Below are positions 1-6,553 of a DNA stretch of 64,000 nucleotides, piece after piece. Under the pieces are notes generated by a model that was not told the origin of the DNA, made no database searches, and saw only the letters and a program-made list of their open reading frames with translations. A program made the translations under genes and the position numbers. Position 1 is the stretch's first letter; every line of letters begins with the position of its first letter. The stretch comes from RGIG3013 sp045538935 (GTDB lineage Bacteria; Bacillota; Clostridia; Oscillospirales; Acutalibacteraceae). The stretch lies in NCBI GenBank assembly GCA_045538935.1, contig JAZQEI010000003.1, positions 1 through 64,000 of the forward strand. Reading direction: 5' to 3'.

Positions 1-176
1 ACTACATGGCTCTTGCAGATTTTAACAGTTACTCCGAAACGAGAAAAGGTGCGTTTGAAACCTACAAAGACCTTGAAAAATGGCAGAAGATGTCTATGGT
101 TAACACCGCAAAATCACACTTCTTCTCAGCAGACCGTTCAATAAGCGAGTATGCTAAGAACATTTGGCATATTTAA
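1..176 (+). CDS. glgP: Glycogen phosphorylase, C-terminal end (partial)
   Basis: Only the last 57 codons are in the window; the gene begins upstream and the reading frame starts at base 3. The fragment ends with the family's typical tail: a WQKMSMVNTAKSHFFS stretch, then SADRSISEYAKNIW just before the stop. In GT35 phosphorylases this tail matches the 'N-x-A-x-S-x-x-F-S-S-D-R-T-I-x-E-Y-A' C-terminus. The enzyme releases glucose 1-phosphate from glycogen or maltodextrin in the cytoplasm using PLP; the PLP lysine lies outside the window. The next gene starts after about 85 bp with its own strong promoter, so this is probably the end of a separate glycogen transcript. Confidence 0.85.
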   Translation, partial: YMALADFNSYSETRKGAFETYKDLEKWQKMSMVNTAKSHFFSADRSISEYAKNIWHI

Positions 177-190
177 GTTAAAATATGTGG

Positions 191-219
191 TTGACATAAA
201 AAAGGTATTATGTTATACT
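191..219 (+). promoter_or_regulatory. Sigma-A-type promoter of the SCIFF operon
   Basis: TTGACA at 191-196 and TATACT at 214-219 are separated by 17 bp, a near-consensus housekeeping promoter. It lies about 45 bp upstream of the SCIFF start codon and fits high expression of the small peptide. Confidence 0.8.
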
Positions 220-262
220 GTTTTTGTAAAAATTCTATAATCTAATAATAGAAGGTGAAATT

Positions 263-415
263 ATGAAACACATCAAAACTATTGAAACTCGTAACCTTTG
301 CGAAAGTGCAAAGAACGGTGGCTGCGGTGAATGTCAAACATCTTGCCAGTCTGCTTGCAAAACAAGCTGCGGTATAGCCAACCAACCTTGCGAGAACAAA
401 AAAGAAAGCAAATAA
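263..415 (+). CDS. scfA: SCIFF ranthipeptide precursor (six cysteines in forty-five)
   Basis: A 50-residue peptide that opens with MKHIKTI and has the conserved core GGCGECQTSCQSACKTSC followed by GIANQPCENK, the signature of the SCIFF family found across Clostridia. Cysteines are at residues 13, 21, 24, 28, 32, 36 and 43; the last six form the family block and Cys13 is extra. In characterised systems the partner radical SAM enzyme installs thioether crosslinks from Cys to Thr or other residues. The start ATG follows a GAAGGTGA ribosome binding site. A hairpin terminator separates it from the maturase gene, an arrangement that would give more peptide than enzyme. The biological role of the mature product is not firmly established; a quorum-like role has been proposed. 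Confidence 0.95.
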   Translation: MKHIKTIETRNLCESAKNGGCGECQTSCQSACKTSCGIANQPCENKKESK

Positions 416-426
416 AAGCTAAACTT

Positions 427-454
427 AAAAATGCTGCCTTAAGGCAGCATTTTT
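427..454 (+). terminator. Attenuating hairpin between scfA and scfB
   Basis: A 12-bp perfect stem (AAAAATGCTGCC type, 427-438 with 443-454) closes a TTAA loop and ends in a T run. It sits inside the operon, so it probably acts as a partial terminator that lowers maturase expression relative to the peptide. Confidence 0.8.
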
Positions 455-474
455 CATAACATGAGGAGATAAAA

Positions 475-1842
475 ATGGTTCATCAGTACAAACTGGGAGA
501 ATTCAATATAGTAATAGATTGCTGTTCGGGCTCGGTACACGCTGTCGACAGCATTGCATACGATATTATTGAGATATTTGAAAAAGACTCAAAAGAAAAT
601 GTTATAAGTAAAATATCAAAAAAATATCCTAACATAGATTCAAACGATATTTTAGAGTGTTACAACCAAGTAGATACATTAAAAAATGCCGGCAAGCTTT
701 TTACGCCCGATACCTACGAGCCTCTTGCCGATAAATTAAAGCAAACAAATGGCTCTACAATAAAAGCACTTTGTTTACATGTGGCACATACCTGCAATCT
801 TAACTGCGCTTACTGCTTTGCAGCCCAAGGCAAATACCAAGGCGAGCGCGCAATTATGAGCTTTGATGTAGCCAAACGCGCTATGGACTTTCTTGTAGAA
901 AACTCAAACGGTCGTCGAAATTTAGAGGTTGACTTCTTTGGCGGCGAGCCGCTTATGAACTGGGATGTTGTAAAAAAGACGGTAGAATATGCAAGAAGTA
1001 TAGAAAAAGAGCATAATAAAAACTTCCGCTTTACACTTACAACAAACGGCGTTTTAATTGACGATGAGGTTATAGATTTTGCCAACCGTGAAATGAGTAA
1101 TGTGGTGCTTAGCCTAGATGGCAGAAAAGATATTCACGACCGCTACAGAGTAGACTACAACGGTGCAGGCAGTTATGAAAAAATCGTTCCGAAATTCCAA
1201 AAGCTGGTTGAGGCCAGAGGCGGTAAAAATTACTATATGCGTGGCACCTTTACTCACCACAACCCCGACTTTTTAAAAGATATTGAACACATGTTATCGT
1301 TAGGCTTTAAAGAGCTTAGTATGGAGCCTGTAGTTTGTGCTAAGGGTGAAAAAGAAGAGCTTACATACGACGACATGCCTATTGTTTTAGAGCAATATGA
1401 AAAGCTAGCCGAGCTAATGCTAAAAAAGCACCGTGAGGGTGACGATTTTACATTCTACCATTATATGATAGACCTAACCGGCGGCCCATGTATTTATAAA
1501 AGAATATCGGGTTGCGGCTCTGGTAGTGAATATATGGCAGTAACACCTTGGGGTGATTTATACCCTTGCCACCAGTTTGTTGGTGACGATAAATTTAAAC
1601 TTGGCGATATTTGGCAAGGCGTTACAAACAAGGCCATACAAAGCGAATTTACATCTTGCAACGTATATGCAAGAGAAGAATGCAAAGACTGTTGGGCAAA
1701 GCTTTATTGCTCGGGTGGTTGTGCTGCAAATGCCTACCATGCAACAGGCTCGGTTAAAGGAATTTACGAATACGGCTGTGAGCTTTTTAGAAAACGAATG
1801 GAATGTGCAATTATGGTAGCCGTAGCAAAGGCGTTGGAATAA
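475..1842 (+). CDS. scfB: Radical SAM SCIFF maturase (thioether-forming)
   Basis: A 455-residue radical SAM/SPASM enzyme. The first ~95 residues look like a peptide-recognition (RRE/PqqD-like) domain. The SAM-binding CxxxCxxC is Cys107, Cys111 and Cys114 (CNLNCAYC). The C-terminal third carries the SPASM cysteines: GCGSGSEYMAVTPWG then YPCHQF, and CNVYAREECKDCWAKLYC-SGGC, which ligate auxiliary Fe-S clusters. It should bind the SCIFF leader and form thioether bonds on its cysteines in the cytoplasm. Directly downstream of scfA with a GAGGAG site 7-10 bases before ATG. Length and motifs match the family, and I see no missing catalytic residue. Confidence 0.95.
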   Translation: MVHQYKLGEFNIVIDCCSGSVHAVDSIAYDIIEIFEKDSKENVISKISKKYPNIDSNDILECYNQVDTLKNAGKLFTPDTYEPLADKLKQTNGSTIKALCLHVAHTCNLNCAYCFAAQGKYQGERAIMSFDVAKRAMDFLVENSNGRRNLEVDFFGGEPLMNWDVVKKTVEYARSIEKEHNKNFRFTLTTNGVLIDDEVIDFANREMSNVVLSLDGRKDIHDRYRVDYNGAGSYEKIVPKFQKLVEARGGKNYYMRGTFTHHNPDFLKDIEHMLSLGFKELSMEPVVCAKGEKEELTYDDMPIVLEQYEKLAELMLKKHREGDDFTFYHYMIDLTGGPCIYKRISGCGSGSEYMAVTPWGDLYPCHQFVGDDKFKLGDIWQGVTNKAIQSEFTSCNVYAREECKDCWAKLYCSGGCAANAYHATGSVKGIYEYGCELFRKRMECAIMVAVAKALE

Positions 1843-1843
1843 T

Positions 1844-3178
1844 ATGATTTCTACCCCTATTTTCGATTTTGTACAAAATTACAAAAATAAAGATGCAATA
1901 AGAATGCACATGCCCGGTCATAAGGGTATGTGCGTTTTGGGTTGTGAGGATATTGATATTACCGAAATTGACGGTGCCGATAGTCTTTATAATGCAAGCG
2001 GAATTATAAAGGCAAGCGAGCAAAACGCAAGCGAAATATTTGGTTGCCATACCTTTTATTCAACCGAGGGCTCGTCGCAGTGCATAAAGGCTATGCTATA
2101 CCTTGCTACGCTAAATAATAAGGGCAATAACAAGCCGTTAGTTTTTGCAGCAAGAAATGTGCATACATCATTTTTGTCGGCAGCAGCTTTGTTAGATTTA
2201 GAAGTTGAATGGTTGTACGAACAAAATCAAAGCTCGTATTTAAAGTGTATTATAAGCGCTGAAGAATTAGAATCGGCACTTAAAAATGCAAAAATTAAAC
2301 CCTGTGCTGTTTATATTACAAGTCCCGATTATTTAGGCAATACGTGCGACATTAGTGCGCTAAGTCAGGTTTGTAAAAAATACGGTGTTTTACTTCTTAT
2401 AGATAATGCCCACGGTGCATACCTTAAATTTTTGCCAAAGTCGCAACACCCAATTGACCTTGGCGCCGATATGTGCTGTGCTTCTGCTCATAAAACCTTG
2501 CCTGTACTAACGGGTGGCGCATATTTGCACATAAACCAAACTGTTGGTTCTGCTATTTTAGATAAGGCAAAAACCGCTCTTTTACTTTTTGGATCTACCA
2601 GTCCGTCATATATTATTTTGCAGTCGTTAGATTTAGCAAATAAATATATGGCAGAGAGGTTAAACCAAGATTTAAAATTATTTGTAGAGCAAATAAACAG
2701 CTTAAAGTCAACCTTAGTAAATGCAGGCTATTCACTTTTAGGCGATGAGCCACTAAAAATTACAATCAATGCAAATAAATACGGCTACTCCGGAGAAGAG
2801 CTTGCCACATTATTGAATAAAAACAACATTTTCTGCGAGTTTTATGATGCAAACTTCTTTGTCTTAATGCTAACACCGCAAACTTCAGAAAGTGACCTTT
2901 TGCTTTTAGAAAAAGCTCTGCTTAGTATACCAAAAAAGAAAGAGATTGTTTACACACCCCCTATATTTAATAAACCGCAAAAAGTTTTGAATATACGCGA
3001 GGCGGTTTTTAAAAAAAGCGAAAACTTACCATTAGACAATTGCCTCGGTAAAACACTGGCAAGCGTTAATCTACCTTGCCCACCGGCCGTACCAATTTTA
3101 GTTAGTGGTGAAAAAATAGACCAAAACGCAATAGAAATTTTTAAATATTACGGTGTTGGAAAATTAAACGTTATTTAA
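1844..3178 (+). CDS. Orn/Lys/Arg decarboxylase family, fold-I PLP enzyme
   Basis: A 444-residue PLP enzyme of the short Gram-positive Orn/Lys/Arg decarboxylase type (like B. subtilis SpeA/YaaO). It shows HMPGHKG near residue 22, the PLP-pyridine Asp187 in DNAHG, and the Schiff-base lysine K217 in SAHKTLP. These enzymes remove the carboxyl group of arginine, lysine or ornithine to make polyamine precursors; the substrate cannot be decided from sequence. The start codon is one base after the scfB stop, so it is very likely co-translated with the SCIFF maturase. Whether it is linked functionally to SCIFF or only shares its transcript is unknown. Confidence 0.85.
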   Translation: MISTPIFDFVQNYKNKDAIRMHMPGHKGMCVLGCEDIDITEIDGADSLYNASGIIKASEQNASEIFGCHTFYSTEGSSQCIKAMLYLATLNNKGNNKPLVFAARNVHTSFLSAAALLDLEVEWLYEQNQSSYLKCIISAEELESALKNAKIKPCAVYITSPDYLGNTCDISALSQVCKKYGVLLLIDNAHGAYLKFLPKSQHPIDLGADMCCASAHKTLPVLTGGAYLHINQTVGSAILDKAKTALLLFGSTSPSYIILQSLDLANKYMAERLNQDLKLFVEQINSLKSTLVNAGYSLLGDEPLKITINANKYGYSGEELATLLNKNNIFCEFYDANFFVLMLTPQTSESDLLLLEKALLSIPKKKEIVYTPPIFNKPQKVLNIREAVFKKSENLPLDNCLGKTLASVNLPCPPAVPILVSGEKIDQNAIEIFKYYGVGKLNVI

Positions 3179-3199
3179 AAAGGGCAAAGGAGAATTTAT

Positions 3200-4186
3200 A
3201 TGGCTAAGGGAGCAAACAGTAAAATAAAGATTTTGTATCTTTTAAAAATTATGCTAGAGCGTACAGACTGTGAACACGGCCTTACAATCGCCCAAATTTC
3301 TGATGCTCTTTTAGAATATGGCATCTCTGCCGAGCGCAAAACCCTTTATGACGATATAGAAACCCTTAGAATTTTTGGACTAGATATTGAACAACGCAAA
3401 TCTAACGGTGTTTATTACCATGTTGTAAGCCGCGATTTTGAACTGCCTGAACTTAAACTTCTTGTTGATTCGGTACAATCGTCCAAATTTATTACACACA
3501 AAAAGAGTAACGAGCTTATAAAAAAAATAGAGGGCCTTGCCAGTAAATTTGAGGCTAATCAGTTGCAACGCCAGGTTTTTGTTGCCAACAGAATAAAAAC
3601 CATGAACGAAAGTATTTATTATACTGTTGACTATATTCACGAAGCCATAAATAAAAATGCTAAAGTGTCTTTTCAGTATTTTAGATGGAATGCCGAAAAG
3701 CAAAAGGTGCTTAGGTTTAATGGTGAGCGCTTTGTAGTTAGTCCTTGGGCGCTAACCTTTGACGATGAAAATTATTATATGATCGGCTACGACTCGCAGT
3801 CGGGCAGTATAAAGCACTACCGGGTAGATAAAATGCTAAAATTAGAAATAACAAATCAAAAGCGTGACGGAGCCGACCTTTTTAAAAATTTTGATATGGG
3901 CCTTTATTCTAAAAAAACCTTTGGTATGTTTAGCGGCGACGAACAGTTTGTTATTTTGCGTTGCAAAAGAAAACTTGCATCGGTTATGATTGACCGCTTT
4001 GGTGAGGACGTAAATTTTTCGAATGTAACCAGTACCCACTTTGAACTTAGAATTAAGGTGCAAATAAGCCCGTTATTCCTTACATGGCTTATGAATTTTG
4101 GGCAAGATATAACTATACTCTCTCCAGAGAGTGTAAAAGATGAATACATAAAACTTGCAAAAGATTGTATTAACCAGTACGAGTAA
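3200..4186 (+). CDS. WYL-domain transcriptional regulator
   Basis: A 328-residue protein with an N-terminal HTH_11/DeoR-like winged helix (about residues 8-65, including ERKTLYDDIETL) and a WYL domain from about 140 onward (KVSFQYFRWNAEKQ, then FVVSPWALTFDDENYYMIGYD). A C-terminal WCX-like segment ends the protein. WYL domains bind ligands or nucleic acid and control the HTH. The gene starts 21 bp after the decarboxylase with a GGAG site, so it is probably the last gene of the SCIFF transcript. Its targets are unknown; self-control of this operon is plausible but unproved. Confidence 0.85.
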   Translation: MAKGANSKIKILYLLKIMLERTDCEHGLTIAQISDALLEYGISAERKTLYDDIETLRIFGLDIEQRKSNGVYYHVVSRDFELPELKLLVDSVQSSKFITHKKSNELIKKIEGLASKFEANQLQRQVFVANRIKTMNESIYYTVDYIHEAINKNAKVSFQYFRWNAEKQKVLRFNGERFVVSPWALTFDDENYYMIGYDSQSGSIKHYRVDKMLKLEITNQKRDGADLFKNFDMGLYSKKTFGMFSGDEQFVILRCKRKLASVMIDRFGEDVNFSNVTSTHFELRIKVQISPLFLTWLMNFGQDITILSPESVKDEYIKLAKDCINQYE

Positions 4187-4227
4187 CAAATATTAATAAA
4201 ATAGGCAATATTTTTGCAAATAAAATA

Positions 4228-4255
4228 TTGACAAACACAAAAAAAGTGATATAAT
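4228..4255 (+). promoter_or_regulatory. Consensus promoter for the tRNA cluster
   Basis: TTGACA (4228-4233) and TATAAT (4250-4255), both perfect, are separated by 16 bp. The first tRNA begins 15 bp downstream of the -10 box. Confidence 0.85.
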
Positions 4256-4270
4256 ACATTTGTTACACAC

Positions 4271-4347
4271 GGGCCATTAGCTCAGTTGGTTAGAGCAACC
4301 GGCTCATAACCGGTCGGTCCGGGGTTCGAGTCCCTGATGGCCCACCA
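4271..4347 (+). tRNA. tRNA with CAT anticodon (Ile2 or elongator Met)
   Basis: A 77-nt cloverleaf with an encoded 3' CCA. The 7-bp acceptor stem pairs GGGCCAT with ATGGCCC, the anticodon stem pairs ACCGG with CCGGT, and the loop CTCATAA places CAT at 4305-4307. The first base pair is G-C and the anticodon stem lacks the GGG/CCC of initiators, so it is not tRNA-fMet. The ATTAGCTCAGTTGGTTAGAGC and GGCTCATAACC segments resemble firmicute tRNA-Ile2 (C34 changed to lysidine by TilS), but elongator tRNA-Met cannot be excluded. Confidence 0.9.
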
Positions 4348-4363
4348 TTACCTTGTGTAGCAG

Positions 4364-4388
4364 CAAAAGGCGCCACGCGCCTTTTGTT
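4364..4388 (+). terminator. Intrinsic terminator after the first tRNA
   Basis: A 10-bp perfect stem (4364-4373 with 4377-4386, CAAAAGGCGC type) with a 3-base loop. The trailing T run is short. Confidence 0.6.
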
Positions 4389-4396
4389 ATATCAAT

Positions 4397-4429
4397 AGGG
4401 GTATAGCTCAGTTGGTAGAGCAGCGGTCT
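4397..4429 (+). pseudogene. Degenerate tRNA: 5' half copy of tRNA-Trp
   Basis: These 33 bases are identical to the first 33 of the intact tRNA-Trp at 4590-4622 (acceptor 5' strand, D arm, 5' anticodon stem). After base 4429 the copies diverge: the loop would read CTTAAAA (TAA anticodon), the following bases do not pair with the GCGGT stem, and no T arm or acceptor 3' strand follows. It is therefore a broken or partially duplicated tRNA rather than a working gene. Confidence 0.75.
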
Positions 4430-4589
4430 TAAAACCCAAGTGCCGGGTGAGGTCGCGAGCGCTGCCGGTGGCAGATGCAGCGAGCGTAACGAAGCGCCGC
4501 AGTCAAAGTTCATAGGCGCTCCAAGCCGTTATGAACTTTGGTTACTGCAAGAGGGCATAACCCGAGGCACAAAATTAAAAAAGTAATAT
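4430..4589. repeat. Fold-back repeat block between tRNA copies
   Basis: About 160 bases flanked by the 33-bp tRNA-Trp direct repeats. It contains nested inverted repeats: CTGCC-GGT-GGCAG; GCAGT/CAAAGTTCATA (near 4499) pairing with TATGAACTTTG/ACTGC (near 4530-4548); and outer arms GTGCCGGGT (4440-4448) with ACCCGAGGCAC (4560-4570). It also has the word GCGAGCGTAACG. No open reading frame of note. It looks like a structured extragenic repeat lodged in a duplicated tRNA. Confidence 0.55.
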
Positions 4590-4665
4590 AGGGGTATAGC
4601 TCAGTTGGTAGAGCAGCGGTCTCCAAAACCGCGTGCCGAGGGTTCAAGTCCTTCTGCCCCTGCCA
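4590..4665 (+). tRNA. tRNA-Trp (CCA anticodon)
   Basis: An intact 76-nt cloverleaf with encoded CCA. The acceptor AGGGGTA pairs with TGCCCCT (one T-G), the anticodon stem GCGGT pairs with ACCGC, the loop is CTCCAAA with CCA at 4623-4625, and the T arm contains GGTTCAAGTCC. The discriminator base is G. Confidence 0.95.
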
Positions 4666-4666
4666 A

Positions 4667-4706
4667 ATAAAAAGGAGTACACAGTTTGTGTGCTCCCTTT
4701 TTATTT
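4667..4706 (+). terminator. Intrinsic terminator after tRNA-Trp
   Basis: The stem AAAAAGGAGTACAC pairs with GTGTGCTCCCTTTTT (one G-U and one bulged C), followed by T-rich sequence. It begins right after the tRNA CCA end. Confidence 0.8.
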
Positions 4707-4720
4707 TGTATAAAGCATAA

Positions 4721-4734
4721 GAAGGACTTGAACC
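4721..4734 (-). repeat. Inverted tRNA-Trp T-arm fragment
   Basis: GAAGGACTTGAACC is the exact reverse complement of the tRNA-Trp T-arm segment at 4641-4654. The next bases (to about 4775) include CGAGCGTTAGCG, similar to the word in the 4430-4589 block. Likely a tRNA-derived repeat remnant. Confidence 0.5.
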
Positions 4735-4789
4735 AAGAATGGAAGCGAACTTCGAGCGTTAGCGTGCCAAAATATAGCAGTACGCATTA

Positions 4790-4818
4790 TTGCTATTTTT
4801 GTATATAGGTGCTATAAT
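4790..4818 (+). promoter_or_regulatory. Promoter of the DUF2809/ECF-S pair
   Basis: TTGCTA (4790-4795) and a perfect TATAAT (4813-4818) are separated by 17 bp, about 35 bp before the predicted start of the next gene. Confidence 0.75.
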
Positions 4819-4854
4819 GAAAAAAATTTTGTATGCTAAGGAGAGTGATTTATT

Positions 4855-5265
4855 ATAAAGTCCAAAACATCCCTACGCTACATATTTGTATTTTTAACTC
4901 TCTTTATTTTTATAATCGAAATTTTAATTGCTCTTTTTGTTCGTGATGCTTTTTTGCGTCCCTACGTTGGCGATATGCTTGTGACAGTTTTAATTTGCTC
5001 ATTTATACGAATTTTCTTTCCGCAAAAAATAAAATACCTGCCCATTTTTGTGTTTTTATTTGCTCTGGCAGTAGAAATAGGGCAATATTTTGATTTTGTC
5101 GCACTTTTGGGACTGAGTAACATTCGCTTCTTTAAAATCTTACTCGGCGCAACATTTTCTATAGCAGATATATTTTGCTACTTAATCGGATGCATAATGT
5201 TTTATGTTCTGGAAAAATTTTTACTTAAGAAGCTAAAAACAGGAGAAAATTATGCTGAAAACTAA
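4855..5265 (+). CDS. DUF2809-type small membrane protein, non-canonical start
   Basis: The frame encodes about 136 residues with four hydrophobic helices. It contains FVRDAFLRPYVGDML, VEIGQYFDF and a final helix, as in DUF2809 (VanZ-like) proteins of unknown function. The expected N-terminal helix lies upstream of the first usual start codon (TTG at 4954). Reading upstream, a good AAGGAG (4838-4843) is followed in frame by ATT (4852) and ATA (4855), with a stop at 4846. The natural start is probably one of these rare codons, or an ATG mutated to ATA. I place it at 4855 because family members often begin MK. If TTG at 4954 is used, the first helix is lost. Confidence 0.65.
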   Translation: MKSKTSLRYIFVFLTLFIFIIEILIALFVRDAFLRPYVGDMLVTVLICSFIRIFFPQKIKYLPIFVFLFALAVEIGQYFDFVALLGLSNIRFFKILLGATFSIADIFCYLIGCIMFYVLEKFLLKKLKTGENYAEN

Positions 5266-5785
5266 TATACATAAAATTACCACCTCTGCCCTATTTTTGT
5301 GTTTAGGGTTGGTGTTACCGCTTTTAACAGTGCAGGTTAAAGAAATTGGCGATACTTTGCTACCAATGCATATTCCGGTTTTGCTATGCTCTGTGGTTTG
5401 CGGTTGGCAATACGGCCTTTGTGTTGGCTTTGTTTTGCCGTTTTTGAGGTCGTTTATATTTGGTATGCCACCACTTTACCCCAACGCCGTTTGGATGGCA
5501 CTTGAGCTTGCAGCCTATGGCTTTACGTTTGGCTTTATATACAGCAAATTTAAGGTCAAAAAAACTCAACATATTTACATAAGCTTACTAAGTGCAATGC
5601 TTTTTGGCAGAGTTATATGGGGTATTGCTAAGGCAATACTTTTGGGATTAAAAGGCAAACCGTTTGGAATAAGCGCTTTTATAGCAGGCGGATTTTTAGA
5701 TGCACTACCCGGAATTATTTTACAGATAATTATTATTCCTATAATTATAATATTTTTAAACAAGTCTAAAATAGCCAAGAAATAA
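5252..5785 (+). CDS. ECF transporter S-component-like membrane protein
   Basis: A 177-residue protein with five or six membrane segments. The pattern fits substrate-binding (S) subunits of energy-coupling factor vitamin/metal transporters: an N-terminal amphipathic start, HIPVLLCSVVCGWQYGLCVGF, then RSFIFGMPPLYPNAVWMALEL. The S subunit binds the substrate and docks with a shared EcfT/EcfA1/EcfA2 module, which is not in this window. The substrate cannot be assigned. It overlaps the preceding membrane gene by 14 bp, so translation is coupled. Confidence 0.75.
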   Translation: MLKTNIHKITTSALFLCLGLVLPLLTVQVKEIGDTLLPMHIPVLLCSVVCGWQYGLCVGFVLPFLRSFIFGMPPLYPNAVWMALELAAYGFTFGFIYSKFKVKKTQHIYISLLSAMLFGRVIWGIAKAILLGLKGKPFGISAFIAGGFLDALPGIILQIIIIPIIIIFLNKSKIAKK

Positions 5786-5799
5786 ATAAAACATAAAAC

Positions 5800-5830
5800 A
5801 AACGCCCAACCAAAACGGTTGAGCGTTTTA
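5800..5830. terminator. Bidirectional terminator between ECF-S gene and nagB
   Basis: AAACGC-C-CAACC pairs with GGTTG-A-GCGTTT around an AAAAC loop, with A and T runs on the two sides. It lies between two convergent genes and can serve both. Confidence 0.75.
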
Positions 5831-5842
5831 ATATTTTAAAAA

Positions 5843-6553
5843 TTAATTTTCGCTGTAAATTACGGTTACATCGGGGTGTAACTGTAAAATAGATGCAGGC
5901 ACCATTGGGTCAATAGGACCAAAGAAAGCCTTTTCTATAATTTCTTTCTTAGCAGCACCATTGGCAACTAAAAGAACCTTTTTAGCTTGCATAATGCTCA
6001 TCATACCCATAGTAATAGCGGTCTTAGGCACTTCGTCTTCGTTTTTAAAGAAACGTGCATTTGCCTTAATTGTAGACTCATCTAAAACAACCTCATGGGT
6101 AGGACCTGTAAAGTATTTATCAGGCTCGTTAAAGCCAATATGACCGTCTAGGCCTATACCTAGTAACTGAAGGTCAATGCCGCCTAAATCTTTTATCATC
6201 TGGTCGTATTTCTCACCCTCTGCCTTTAAGTCGCCCGCCTTACCGCTGGGAACAAAGGTTTTGGCCTTGTTAATGTTTACATGGTCAAAAAGGTTAACGT
6301 TCATAAAATAACGGTAGCTTTGATCATTTGAGCCGTCCAGACCTACATATTCATCAAGATTAACGCTTGTAACAGCTGAGAAATCTATTTTGCCGTTTTT
6401 GTTATCTTCTATAAGTCTTTTGTAGGTGCCAACCGGTGAAGAGCCTGTAGCTAAACCTAATACACAATTAGGCTTTGTAATGATTTGTGCAGCAATAATA
6501 TCGGCCGCCTTGTTGCTTAGTTCTTCGTAGGTTTTTGTTGTAATAAATTTCAT
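5843..6553 (-). CDS. nagB: Glucosamine-6-phosphate deaminase
   Basis: 236 residues, the usual short Gram-positive NagB. It converts glucosamine 6-phosphate to fructose 6-phosphate and ammonia. Visible motifs are GLATGSSPVGTY (phosphate binding, ~residue 33), NLDEY with Asp67, and GLDGHIGFNEP with the catalytic Asp136, His138 and Glu143. Its ATG overlaps the stop of the upstream gene by one base (TAATG), so it is translationally coupled within the HTH-GlmM operon. Together these genes control the glucosamine 6-phosphate branch point between the cell wall and glycolysis. Confidence 0.95.
   Translation of the reverse strand: MKFITTKTYEELSNKAADIIAAQIITKPNCVLGLATGSSPVGTYKRLIEDNKNGKIDFSAVTSVNLDEYVGLDGSNDQSYRYFMNVNLFDHVNINKAKTFVPSGKAGDLKAEGEKYDQMIKDLGGIDLQLLGIGLDGHIGFNEPDKYFTGPTHEVVLDESTIKANARFFKNEDEVPKTAITMGMMSIMQAKKVLLVANGAAKKEIIEKAFFGPIDPMVPASILQLHPDVTVIYSEN

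Noticed and set aside
4271..4347. Initiator tRNA-fMet
   Set aside because: The acceptor begins with a G-C pair, and the anticodon stem lacks the three G-C pairs of initiators.
4304..4513. Minus-strand 69-codon frame across the tRNA and repeat block
   Set aside because: It is the antisense of tRNA sequence (reading VGHQGLEPRTDRL), a classic false protein.
4397..4589. Group I intron in a tRNA with TAA anticodon
   Set aside because: The block is too short for a group I core, the 5' tRNA half is repeated rather than split, and no matching 3' exon follows.
5200..5260. Riboswitch upstream of the ECF S-component gene
   Set aside because: The gene overlaps its upstream neighbour by 14 bp, leaving no leader for a riboswitch.
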